A program made the position numbers and the translations under genes. From NCBI GenBank assembly GCA_012522985.1, contig JAAYJJ010000163.1, positions 1-5,076 of the forward strand: a stretch of DNA of 5,076 nt, given 5' to 3'. Positions 1 through 5,076 of this stretch are shown here, one piece after another. The DNA comes from Aliarcobacter butzleri. GTDB lineage: Bacteria > Campylobacterota > Campylobacteria > Campylobacterales > Arcobacteraceae. The notes below the pieces were generated by a model, which worked only from the letters and a program-made list of their open reading frames with translations, did no database searches and was not told where the DNA came from. Position 1 is the stretch's first letter. Every line of letters starts with the position of its first letter.

Positions 1-176
1 ACTTTATATATAGATAAAAAGAATAGAGCTATTATTATATTTAATACAAAAGTATTTATTATATTGTGTATATCAAAATTTTCTATAAGTAAACTTTGTA
101 TAAATAAAGAGATTAAAACGATAAAAAATACTAAAATAAAATGTGATAATATAAAATCAGATTTTTTAGTTTTCAA
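1..176 (-). CDS. Probable sensor histidine kinase, N-terminal part, cut by the window edge
   Basis: Reading leftward from a TTG at 176-174, the frame stays open for 58 codons to the window edge. An open run this long is notable in DNA this AT-rich. The translation starts MKTKKSDFILSHF and has two strongly hydrophobic segments, at about residues 8-31 and 39-57. Only a short polar stretch (ENFDIHN) separates them. The start overlaps the response regulator by 11 nt, and AGGA (184-187) lies 7 nt upstream of the TTG; an in-frame stop at 186-188 rules out a longer N-terminus. A membrane protein coupled directly behind an OmpR-family regulator is most often its partner kinase, which would sense at the inner membrane and phosphorylate the regulator. 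No HisKA or ATPase domain lies inside the window, so the kinase call rests on context. Any other membrane protein remains possible. Confidence 0.6.
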   Translation of the reverse strand, partial: MKTKKSDFILSHFILVFFIVLISLFIQSLLIENFDIHNIINTFVLNIIIALFFLSIYK

Positions 177-831
177 ATGTATATCCTAAACCTTTATGGT
201 TTTTGATAATATTTTCACCTAGAAGTTTTTTAAGTTGGTTGATATAGACTCTTATAGAGCCTTCACTATAGCTTTCTTGAGGACTCCAAAGGTATGATAC
301 GATATCCTCTTTTCTTACTAATTCACCACTATTTTTAACAAATAAATCAAGTAGTAGTGCAGTTTTTTGCGGTAAAACTACTAGCTCATTATCACAAAAA
401 AGAGCTTTTTTAAGTAAATCATATTCAAAATTTTCACATAATTTTATTTTTTTATTTAATGTTCCACTTCTTTTAAAAATAGCTACTATTTTATAGTATA
501 GTTCATCTAAATCTACGGGTTTATTTAAAAAATCATCACATCCACTAATATAACCTTTGCATAAAGTATCTTTATCTCTATAAGAGGTTAAAAATATAGC
601 TGGAGTTTTATTATCTGATTCTCGCAAACTTTTAAGCAACTCTAATCCAGAGCCATCTGGTAGATTGATATCTAATATATATAAATCATAATTGCTTTTA
701 TATGACATCTCTAGAGCTTCTTGTATATTTGAGGCCAAATCAACTATGAAATCACAATTTTGTAAATATTCACAAAGGCTCTCGGCAAATAGTAAATCAT
801 CTTCTAATAATAAAATTTTCTGTTTTAGCAT
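166..831 (-). CDS. OmpR/PhoB-family DNA-binding response regulator
   Basis: This 221-residue cytoplasmic transcription factor has the usual length and two-domain layout of the OmpR family. The receiver domain (about residues 4-118) shows the acidic pair D11/D12 in LLLEDD, the phosphoacceptor D54 in YILDINLPDGSG, the switch residue T82 in FLTSY and the invariant K104 in NKP. The C-terminal winged helix (about 130-220) carries the typical GSIRVYINQLKKLLG recognition helix and ends with the wing signature KGLGYTF. It should be phosphorylated by the membrane kinase that begins in its last codons. The regulated genes are not evident. The ATG at 831 places four residues before the first beta strand, as expected, but no Shine-Dalgarno precedes it. 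It is divergent from the hypothetical and envelope genes. Family assignment is secure; the specific member is not identified. Confidence 0.95.
   Translation of the reverse strand: MLKQKILLLEDDLLFAESLCEYLQNCDFIVDLASNIQEALEMSYKSNYDLYILDINLPDGSGLELLKSLRESDNKTPAIFLTSYRDKDTLCKGYISGCDDFLNKPVDLDELYYKIVAIFKRSGTLNKKIKLCENFEYDLLKKALFCDNELVVLPQKTALLLDLFVKNSGELVRKEDIVSYLWSPQESYSEGSIRVYINQLKKLLGENIIKNHKGLGYTFEN
184..187 (-). promoter_or_regulatory. Ribosome binding site deciding the TTG start of the kinase-like gene
   Basis: On the minus strand AGGA lies 7 nt before the TTG at 176-174, inside the 3' end of the regulator gene. No ATG or GTG occurs in the readable part of this frame. The spacing and the in-frame stop just upstream (186-188) make TTG the only sensible start and indicate translational coupling. 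Confidence 0.5.
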
Positions 832-837
832 AATGGC

Positions 838-843
838 ATTGTA
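838..843 (-). promoter_or_regulatory. Possible -10 box of the response regulator gene
   Basis: The minus strand reads TACAAT at 843-838, five of six matches to TATAAT. A -35 at the usual distance (861-866, ACAAAT) is poor, but that position falls inside the TTAACA direct repeat, as in activator-dependent promoters. A start 7 nt downstream would fall at or near the ATG at 831, giving a leaderless message. That would explain why no Shine-Dalgarno precedes this gene. The call is tentative in DNA this AT-rich. Confidence 0.3.
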
Positions 844-852
844 TCTAAAGAA

Positions 853-870
853 TGTTAAGTATTTGTTAAG
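853..870. promoter_or_regulatory. Direct-repeat operator, TGTTAAG N4 TGTTAAG (candidate OmpR-type regulator box)
   Basis: On the plus strand two identical heptamers TGTTAAG lie at 853-859 and 864-870, an 11-bp period. On the minus strand this reads as TTAACA N5 TTAACA. OmpR-family regulators bind as head-to-tail dimers to direct repeats of about 10-11 bp; PhoP boxes of enterics and Bacillus have very similar architecture. The repeat lies 22-39 nt upstream of the regulator's ATG, so autoregulation is the simplest inference. Binding is not shown by sequence alone. Confidence 0.5.
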
Positions 871-929
871 ATAAGATTTTTGTATTTTTATTCTAAAATG
901 GTATAGAAGAATTAAGCAAAAATAAAAGA

Positions 930-958
930 TTGATTTGATAGAATAAAAACATTATAAT
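930..958 (+). promoter_or_regulatory. Sigma70-type promoter for the rightward genes
   Basis: TTGATT (930-935) is separated by exactly 17 bp from a perfect TATAAT (953-958). This is the best promoter match in the divergent spacer, and it points toward the hypothetical protein and the envelope genes. Transcription would begin near 963-966, only a few bases before the preferred ATG at 969. It would therefore leave the GGAG at 959-962 outside the message. Either the message is nearly leaderless, or another promoter further upstream is used (for example around TAAAAT at 894-899 or TATAGA at 902-907). Confidence 0.45.
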
Positions 959-962
959 GGAG
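959..962 (+). promoter_or_regulatory. Shine-Dalgarno GGAG deciding the ATG at 969
   Basis: GGAG lies 6 nt before the ATG at 969. The in-frame ATGs at 957 and 963 are disfavoured: the first has no ribosome site and overlaps the TATAAT box, and the second is one base from GGAG. The caveat is that this GGAG lies upstream of the start point predicted from the 930-958 promoter. Confidence 0.4.
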
Positions 963-968
963 ATGTCT

Positions 969-1514
969 ATGCGTAAAATAAAATATAGTGGACCAAGACC
1001 TATGATTTCACAATATGGGATTGAGTTTAAAGATGGTAAAGAGGATAAGTATGTATATTTGATGATTTCTGCACAAATTTTAAAGGCTATTGATAAAGAT
1101 TTTGATAAACAAAGTCACTACTCTTATGATCTAAGCACAAAAAGAATAGCAGATGATGAGTTGGTAAATATACTATTAAGTCATGAACAATCCATAGAAG
1201 AAAGAGTGGAAAAAGAGGCTAGTTTATATGAACAAAAACTAGAAGATGAGATAGAAAATATAAGAAATCTAGTCTCAGTTAATGGTATAGAAAAAGAGGT
1301 ATGGATAAAAAACTTAGAAATTATGAAAGAGTATAGATCTCAAAGAGCCATAAATAAGATTTATTATATATATTCTATAAAAGAGATTATAGATATCATA
1401 AGAAGAGAGAAAATCAAAGTAATTGATGTTCCTTTTTATGAGAAGTATTGGCATGTATTAAAAAGTATAGAAGGGCAAATCAACAGACAAAAGAGTTCGT
1501 TACGTGCAAGTTAA
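969..1514 (+). CDS. Conserved-looking hypothetical cytoplasmic protein of 181 residues
   Basis: I do not recognise a named family. From the ATG at 969 the product starts MRKIKYSGPRPMISQYG. Its first 30 or so residues, rich in G and P and followed by FKDGKEDKYVYL, look like the most constrained part. The middle (about residues 65-105) is highly charged and heptad-like (EQSIEERVEKEASLYEQKLEDEIENI), so a coiled coil is likely. The C-terminal third is basic and helical (IKEIIDIIRREKIKVIDVPFYEKYW). There is no signal peptide, membrane segment or cysteine, which points to a soluble cytoplasmic protein. It is the first rightward gene after the divergent spacer, and 70 nt separate it from the acyltransferase gene, so it may be the promoter-proximal member of that transcript. 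The context hints at envelope biogenesis but does not establish it. A start 12 nt earlier (957) is possible in principle. Confidence 0.85.
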   Translation: MRKIKYSGPRPMISQYGIEFKDGKEDKYVYLMISAQILKAIDKDFDKQSHYSYDLSTKRIADDELVNILLSHEQSIEERVEKEASLYEQKLEDEIENIRNLVSVNGIEKEVWIKNLEIMKEYRSQRAINKIYYIYSIKEIIDIIRREKIKVIDVPFYEKYWHVLKSIEGQINRQKSSLRAS

Positions 1515-1572
1515 AAAGTTATTCAAAAAGATGGTATGCTAAAAGCAGTTTTGGATATTAGCGGCCAAGCAT

Positions 1573-1577
1573 AGGAG
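1573..1577 (+). promoter_or_regulatory. Shine-Dalgarno AGGAG deciding the TTG start of the acyltransferase gene
   Basis: A strong AGGAG sits 7 nt upstream of the TTG at 1585. The frame is open upstream to 1543, but no start codon there has comparable support. The next in-frame ATG (1675) would remove the hydrophobic N-terminal anchor. TTG initiation is therefore preferred. Confidence 0.65.
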
Positions 1578-1584
1578 ATTTTGC

Positions 1585-2508
1585 TTGAGTTTAGAAAAAA
1601 ATGAAGAGGGATTTGATCTAAAAGATTTTTCTTTTTATATCTTATACAAAATAGTAAAAATAATAGTTATTATTATGCCAAATCAAGTAGCGAAGGGTTT
1701 TTTGAATTTTTTAACATATTTGATTCAAAAATTTGATGGTAAGCATAAACTTGTACCTATGGAAAATCTAGATTTTGTCTTTGGTGATGGCTTAAGCTTA
1801 GAGAGAAAAAAAGAGATTATAAGTAACTCTTATAAAAATCTAGCATATAATCTATATGAGTTTATTATAAACCCTTCTTTGTCTAAAGAGCAATTATCAA
1901 AAAAAATAACTATAATTGGTGAAGAGTATATAGTAGAGGCTATGAAGCAAAATAGGAGTATTATATTTATTACTGCTCATTATGGTAATTGGGAGCTTTT
2001 AAGCAGATATTTTGCAAAATATAAGCCTATAAGTGTAGTAGGGCGTCCTTTAAATAACCAATATTTAAATAAAGAACTAAAAGAAAAACGAACTTTAGAT
2101 GATTGTAATATTTTAGATAGAGATGGGGCTACAAGAGGACTTATAAAGGCTTTGAAATCTAAGCATAATATTGGACTTGTAGTAGATCAGCATACATCAT
2201 CTTCAAAAGGTGGTATAGAAGTAGAACTCTTTGGTAAAAAGGCTTTACAAACGGATGTTCCTGCTAGACTTGCTATGAAGTTTGACGCTGTACTTTTACC
2301 TGCTTTTGCAGTACTAAAAGAGTTTGGAAAATATGAAATTATTGTCTATCCTCCAATACTTATGGATAGTAGCTCTAGCATAGAGTCTTTAACTCAAGCT
2401 CAAGCAGATGCTATAAAGAAGCAAATAAGAGCCTTACCAGATCAATGGATGTGGCAACATAGAAGATTTAAAGAAGAGTATCCACATATCTATAAAGGCA
2501 AAAGGTGA
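1585..2508 (+). CDS. lpxL: Lipid A biosynthesis late acyltransferase, LpxL/HtrB (WaaM) family
   Basis: The product is a 307-residue inner-membrane acyltransferase expected to transfer a secondary acyl chain from acyl-ACP onto a lipid A precursor on the cytoplasmic face. The N-terminus has a hydrophobic anchor (about residues 15-32, FSFYILYKIVKIIVIIMP). The catalytic HX4E motif is H132-YGNW-E137 within ITAHYGNWELLSRYF. Further family blocks follow: VVGRPLNN (151-158), RDGATRGLIKAL (179-190), GLVVDQHTSSSKGG (197-210) with the ELFGKKALQTDVPARLA loop, and the C-terminal PDQWMWQHRRFK (285-296). The length is normal for the family. It begins with TTG behind AGGAG, and its TGA overlaps the GTG of the glycosyltransferase by 4 nt, so translation is coupled. 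The sequence does not tell which acyl position or chain length is used, so lpxL is a family-level symbol. Confidence 0.9.
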   Translation: MSLEKNEEGFDLKDFSFYILYKIVKIIVIIMPNQVAKGFLNFLTYLIQKFDGKHKLVPMENLDFVFGDGLSLERKKEIISNSYKNLAYNLYEFIINPSLSKEQLSKKITIIGEEYIVEAMKQNRSIIFITAHYGNWELLSRYFAKYKPISVVGRPLNNQYLNKELKEKRTLDDCNILDRDGATRGLIKALKSKHNIGLVVDQHTSSSKGGIEVELFGKKALQTDVPARLAMKFDAVLLPAFAVLKEFGKYEIIVYPPILMDSSSSIESLTQAQADAIKKQIRALPDQWMWQHRRFKEEYPHIYKGKR

Positions 2509-3512
2509 GGGTTTTGGTAGTTAGATGTGGTGCTTTGGGTGATCTAGTATATGCAACATCTATAATAGATGCTTTATATAAAGAGTATGGTAAAGATGTA
2601 AAAATAGATTTTCTCTCCACTCCATCTAGTGCAAAACTTTTTGATAATGATGATAGAGTAAATAGAGTATTTCATCTAAAATATAAAAAAGTACCTATTT
2701 TTTTTAGTAAAGAAAAAAGAGATATTATTAACTATTCTAAAAAAGAGCCTTATGATATACTAATAAACTTTGAGATGGGTAAACAGTTTAAGAGCCTGTT
2801 GCAAAATATCAAAGCAAATAAAAAAATAGGCTGGTTTTGTGAAGATATTAAGATAAGTAAAACTCATATGGTAGAGATTTGTAAAGAATTTTATGCTACA
2901 ATTATAAGTAAAGATATTATAATGGATTCTTTTCCTACATTAAAGGGGGCTTGTTATGATGATCTTGAAAAAAAGTTTGATTTACCTGAAAATTATATAG
3001 TTTTTAGTCCTAGTAATTCACACAATAAAAAAAAGAGAATCAACTATAGGGCTTGGCCTCACTATAGATGGAAAGAGCTTTTAGCTATGATGCCCAAAAA
3101 TCAAAAGATAGTGATGGTTGGAGCTAGTAATGAAGTGGAGTTTTTTGAGCCACTTAAACCGTATAGTGAGAATGTTATAGATTTAGTAGGAAAAATATCT
3201 GTTGTAGAACTCGTAAGTGTAATAGAACATGCTAAAGCTTTGGTAGTAACAGATACAGGAACAGCTCATATAGCTTCAGCGGTTAATACGCCTATTTTTT
3301 GTCTAATAGGTCCTACACCAGCAGAACAAACAGGTCCATATAAGACTCCATATAATAAGGTAGAGATTATAAGATTAGAGCTAGAATGTAATCCTTGCTA
3401 TAAAAGTGAGGTTATGAAAAAGTGTCAAGATAATATTTGTATGAAAAATATCACACCACAAATGGTGATAGATAGGCTTAAAGAAAATAATATAATAGGA
3501 GAGGATAAATGA
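2505..3512 (+). CDS. Glycosyltransferase family 9 (heptosyltransferase-type, WaaC/WaaF-like)
   Basis: The 335-residue product has the two-domain GT-B layout of ADP-heptose:LPS heptosyltransferases, which act on the cytoplasmic face and extend the inner core. The N-terminal signature [18 protein letters not shown] (residues 7-24) matches the family's R-x-GALGD block. The donor-binding domain has IVFSPSNS (165-172), [10 protein letters not shown] (201-210), [18 protein letters not shown] (226-243), the hallmark [13 protein letters not shown] (247-259) and [15 protein letters not shown] (265-279). A C-terminal cysteine set (C295, C298, C307, C312) corresponds to the cysteine-containing tail seen in many GT9 proteins. 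It starts at a GTG overlapping the upstream stop (GTGA), with AAGG 6 nt before it; its own stop overlaps rfbA as ATGA. Whether it adds heptose I, heptose II or another sugar cannot be told here, so no symbol is given. Confidence 0.9.
   Translation: MRVLVVRCGALGDLVYATSIIDALYKEYGKDVKIDFLSTPSSAKLFDNDDRVNRVFHLKYKKVPIFFSKEKRDIINYSKKEPYDILINFEMGKQFKSLLQNIKANKKIGWFCEDIKISKTHMVEICKEFYATIISKDIIMDSFPTLKGACYDDLEKKFDLPENYIVFSPSNSHNKKKRINYRAWPHYRWKELLAMMPKNQKIVMVGASNEVEFFEPLKPYSENVIDLVGKISVVELVSVIEHAKALVVTDTGTAHIASAVNTPIFCLIGPTPAEQTGPYKTPYNKVEIIRLELECNPCYKSEVMKKCQDNICMKNITPQMVIDRLKENNIIGEDK
3497..3504 (+). promoter_or_regulatory. Strong double Shine-Dalgarno of rfbA
   Basis: AGGAGAGG offers two registers, AGGAG with a 7-nt gap and GAGG with a 4-nt gap, in front of the ATG at 3509. 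It lies within the end of the preceding glycosyltransferase gene and supports high, coupled translation of rfbA. Confidence 0.6.
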
Positions 3513-4384
3513 AAGGAATTATATTAGCAGGAGGAAGTGGGACAAGGCTCTATCCAGTTACAAAAAGTATAAGTAAACAACTTCTTCCAATATATGATAA
3601 GCCTATGATATATTATCCACTATCAGTACTTATGCTTGCTGGAATTAAAGATATTTTAATCATCTCAACTCCAGAGGATTTACCAAGATTTGAAGAGCTT
3701 TTAAGAGATGGAAGTGATTGGGGCTTGAGTTTAAGCTATAAAGTCCAACCAAGCCCAGATGGTTTGGCTCAAGCTTTTATTTTGGGTGAAGAGTTTATAG
3801 GAGATGATAGTGTATGCCTTATTTTAGGAGATAATATTTTCTATGGTCAAGGATTCTCTCCTATGTTGAAAAATGCAGCTTTAATTAAAGAAGGTGGTGT
3901 TATATTTGGATATCAAGTAAAAGATCCAGAAAGGTTTGGAGTTGTTGAATTTGATGAAAATAAACAAGCAATTAGTATTGAAGAAAAACCATCTAAACCA
4001 AAATCAAACTTTGCTGTCACTGGATTATACTTTTATGATAATAGTGTTGTAGAGATTGCTAAAAATGTAAAACCAAGTCATAGAGGTGAACTAGAAATCA
4101 CAACTATAAATCAAGAGTACCTAAAAAGAGGTAAATTAAAAGTAGAACTTCTTGGTCGTGGATTTGCATGGCTTGATACTGGAACTCATGATAGTTTACT
4201 TGATGCTGGGCAATTTGTACAAACTATTGAACATAGACAAGGGTATAAAATAGCTTGTCTTGAAGAGATAGCTTATAATAATGGATGGATTGATAAAGAG
4301 AAGATTTTAGAGATTGCAAAGCCACTTGCTAAAAATGGATATGGTGAGTACTTATATAGTTTAGTAAAGGAAAGTGATGTTTAA
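3509..4384 (+). CDS. rfbA: Glucose-1-phosphate thymidylyltransferase (RmlA/RfbA)
   Basis: The enzyme makes dTDP-glucose and pyrophosphate from dTTP and glucose-1-phosphate, the entry step of dTDP-L-rhamnose and related 6-deoxysugar pathways, in the cytoplasm. At 291 residues it has normal full length. The nucleotidyltransferase loop is [15 protein letters not shown] (4-18), followed by [20 protein letters not shown] (20-39) with the conserved lysine K23. Further family blocks are [10 protein letters not shown] (81-90), [10 protein letters not shown] (104-113) with metal-ligand D108, FGVVEFDE (143-150), [23 protein letters not shown] (155-177), [14 protein letters not shown] (192-205) and [16 protein letters not shown] (218-233) with D223. 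The start overlaps the glycosyltransferase stop by 4 nt and the end overlaps rfbB by 8 nt. Nothing appears degenerate. Identification is secure; the final sugar depends on genes beyond the window. Confidence 0.97.
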   Translation: MKGIILAGGSGTRLYPVTKSISKQLLPIYDKPMIYYPLSVLMLAGIKDILIISTPEDLPRFEELLRDGSDWGLSLSYKVQPSPDGLAQAFILGEEFIGDDSVCLILGDNIFYGQGFSPMLKNAALIKEGGVIFGYQVKDPERFGVVEFDENKQAISIEEKPSKPKSNFAVTGLYFYDNSVVEIAKNVKPSHRGELEITTINQEYLKRGKLKVELLGRGFAWLDTGTHDSLLDAGQFVQTIEHRQGYKIACLEEIAYNNGWIDKEKILEIAKPLAKNGYGEYLYSLVKESDV

Positions 4385-5076
4385 TAACGATAATAAAACT
4401 ATTCTAGTAACTGGATGTGCAGGATTTATAGGATCTAACTTTGTACCATATTTTTTAGAAAACTATCCAAACTATAATCTTGTAAATATAGATTTGCTAA
4501 CCTATGCAGGAGATTTGGAAAACTTAAAAGAAGTAGAAGGAAATCCTAGATATAAGTTTATAAAAGGTGATATTTGTAATCGTGAATTAGTAGAATTTAT
4601 ATTTACTGAATTTGATATAGAAAGTGTAATACATTTTGCAGCAGAATCACATGTAGATAATAGTATTAAAAACCCTGGAGTATTTGTGCAAACAAATGTA
4701 AATGGAACATTTACTTTACTTGATGTAGCATATAAACATTGGATGGAGAAGCCATTTAAATATCGTTCACGATATTTAAATGGAATTAATAATGATGAAT
4801 GTTTAATTATGAATGAAAAGGATAATTCAACACTCAAAATTCAAAATTCAAAATTACCGAGATTTCATCATATCTCTACAGATGAAGTATATGGAACACT
4901 TAGTGATGATCCACTAGACCTATTTACTGAAAGTACTCCTTATGCTCCAAACTCTCCATATAGTGCTAGCAAAGCATCTAGTGATATGATTGTAAGAAGT
5001 TATCAAGAGACATATGGTTTAAGCACAGTTATTACAAACTGTTCAAATAATTATGGACCAAAACAACATGATGAAA
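4377..5076 (+). CDS. rfbB: dTDP-glucose 4,6-dehydratase (RmlB/RfbB), N-terminal 233 codons, with an unusual internal insertion
   Basis: This short-chain dehydrogenase/reductase converts dTDP-glucose to dTDP-4-keto-6-deoxyglucose using bound NAD+. The frame opens at the ATG at 4377, with AAAGGA 5 nt upstream and an 8-nt overlap with rfbA. It stays open to the window edge, so the C-terminus is missing. Visible features are the Rossmann loop G13-CAGFI-G19, D39 of [12 protein letters not shown] (64-66), [11 protein letters not shown] (87-97), [12 protein letters not shown] (107-118), the catalytic T168-D169-E170 in [11 protein letters not shown]195 and K199 in YSASK, and TNCSNNYGP (220-228). The odd part is residues 123-161: about 39 residues separate W122 from RFHHIS, against about 11 in E. 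coli RmlB as I recall it. The extra DNA holds a perfect palindrome and a heptamer repeat, yet the frame is intact and all visible catalytic residues remain. The insertion lies in a loop position, so activity is plausible. Confidence 0.95.
   Translation, partial: MFNNDNKTILVTGCAGFIGSNFVPYFLENYPNYNLVNIDLLTYAGDLENLKEVEGNPRYKFIKGDICNRELVEFIFTEFDIESVIHFAAESHVDNSIKNPGVFVQTNVNGTFTLLDVAYKHWMEKPFKYRSRYLNGINNDECLIMNEKDNSTLKIQNSKLPRFHHISTDEVYGTLSDDPLDLFTESTPYAPNSPYSASKASSDMIVRSYQETYGLSTVITNCSNNYGPKQHDE
4752..4783. repeat. Perfect inverted repeat (15-bp arms, 2-bp centre) inside rfbB
   Basis: The left arm CCATTTAAATATCGT (4752-4766) is the exact reverse complement of ACGATATTTAAATGG (4769-4783), with TC between them. 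As RNA this would be a 14-bp hairpin with a UUCA loop. It encodes [11 protein letters not shown] in the rfbB frame. No T-run follows, so it is not an ordinary terminator. A perfect palindrome of this length inside a conserved coding gene is unexpected by chance. Pairs next to the arms (G4751/A4784) do not match, so the ends are sharp. Confidence 0.95.
4764..4859 (+). other. Approximate extent of the extra coding segment in rfbB
   Basis: The spacing from the first Rossmann glycine to the catalytic Thr is 155 residues here and about 127 in E. coli RmlB from memory, an excess near 28 codons (about 84 nt). The excess falls between the PFKYR stretch and RFHHISTDE. The exact boundaries cannot be fixed without an alignment. 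The left arm of the palindrome encodes residues that fit the family (EKPFKY), so the right arm and the following DNA through the heptamers are the likeliest added part. The segment is polar and asparagine-rich ([18 protein letters not shown]), as expected for a surface loop. Confidence 0.6.
4834..4854 (+). repeat. Tandem heptamer (TCAAAAT)x3 inside rfbB
   Basis: Three perfect head-to-tail copies of TCAAAAT lie at 4834-4840, 4841-4847 and 4848-4854. A degenerate copy precedes them (TCAACAC, 4827-4833) and one further T follows. They encode the low-complexity stretch LKIQNSKL. The unit length is not a multiple of three, so any copy change shifts the rfbB frame. Three copies is a short tract, so slippage would be infrequent if it happens. 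Confidence 0.9.

Noticed and set aside
692..874. Plus-strand open frame of 60 codons
   Set aside because: It lies mostly antisense to the start of the well-supported response regulator gene, has no ribosome site or recognisable motif, and is explained as a shadow.
957..968. Use of the first in-frame ATG (957) as the start of the hypothetical protein
   Set aside because: This ATG overlaps the TATAAT box and has no Shine-Dalgarno, while the ATG at 969 has GGAG 6 nt upstream.
1515..1584. Possible terminator or RBS-masking hairpin between the hypothetical gene and lpxL (TATGCT at 1535-1540 with AGCATA at 1568-1573; GCTAA/TTAGC; TTGG/CCAA)
   Set aside because: The stems are only 4-6 bp with long loops and no T-tract, and the alternatives exclude each other. 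This is within chance for AT-rich DNA. Nothing else stands out in these 70 bases apart from the AGGAG.
4752..4783. Rho-independent terminator inside rfbB
   Set aside because: The stem is AT-rich and no run of T follows. The coding frame continues intact with conserved motifs downstream.
4502..4837. Minus-strand open frame of 111 codons
   Set aside because: It is antisense to rfbB, whose frame has clear catalytic motifs on both sides. The translation shows no coherent domain.
4741..4860. rfbB as a pseudogene broken by the insertion
   Set aside because: The frame was read codon by codon from 4377 to 5076 with no stop, and conserved motifs before and after the segment are in the same frame.
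1..5076. CRISPR array, tRNA or rRNA gene, transposase or integrase
   Set aside because: No regularly spaced repeats with spacers, no tRNA- or rRNA-like conserved stretches and no recombinase motifs were seen on either strand.

Overview
The window is AT-rich (roughly 30% GC by eye) and densely packed. Its genes overlap by a few bases and several use TTG or GTG starts. The OmpR-type regulator, the lipid A acyltransferase followed by a GT9 glycosyltransferase, and the RmlA/RmlB sequences all look like Campylobacterota (Arcobacter-, Sulfurimonas- or Sulfurospirillum-like). This assignment comes from pattern recognition, not a search.

Left part, minus strand (1-831): an OmpR-family response regulator (166-831) is followed by the first 58 codons of a membrane protein, very probably its sensor kinase. 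The kinase starts at a TTG that overlaps the regulator's end, and it runs off the left edge.

Divergent spacer (832-968): this holds a TGTTAAG direct repeat with an 11-bp period just upstream of the regulator, which is a plausible autoregulatory box. It also holds a good sigma70-type promoter (TTGATT, 17-bp spacer, TATAAT) pointing right.

Right part, plus strand (969-5076): an unrecognised cytoplasmic protein of 181 residues comes first. It is followed by a tightly coupled envelope-polysaccharide run: an LpxL/HtrB-like lipid A acyltransferase, a GT9 heptosyltransferase-type protein, rfbA (rmlA) and the first 233 codons of rfbB (rmlB). The last four overlap by 4, 4 and 8 nt, so they are surely one operon. 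Together they cover late lipid A acylation, core sugar addition, and the first two steps of dTDP-6-deoxyhexose synthesis (dTDP-glucose, then dTDP-4-keto-6-deoxyglucose) for O-antigen or surface glycan.

The most unusual feature is inside rfbB. Between the conserved tryptophan of the loop and the catalytic TDE strand, the gene carries about 28 more codons than my recollection of E. coli RmlB. This in-frame stretch contains a perfect inverted repeat (15-bp arms, 2-bp centre, 4752-4783) and, 50 bp further on, three perfect copies of the heptamer TCAAAAT (4834-4854). Seven is not a multiple of three, so gain or loss of one copy would truncate the enzyme. The segment could be an in-frame palindromic repeat element, a template-switch duplication, or a low-copy phase-variation tract.
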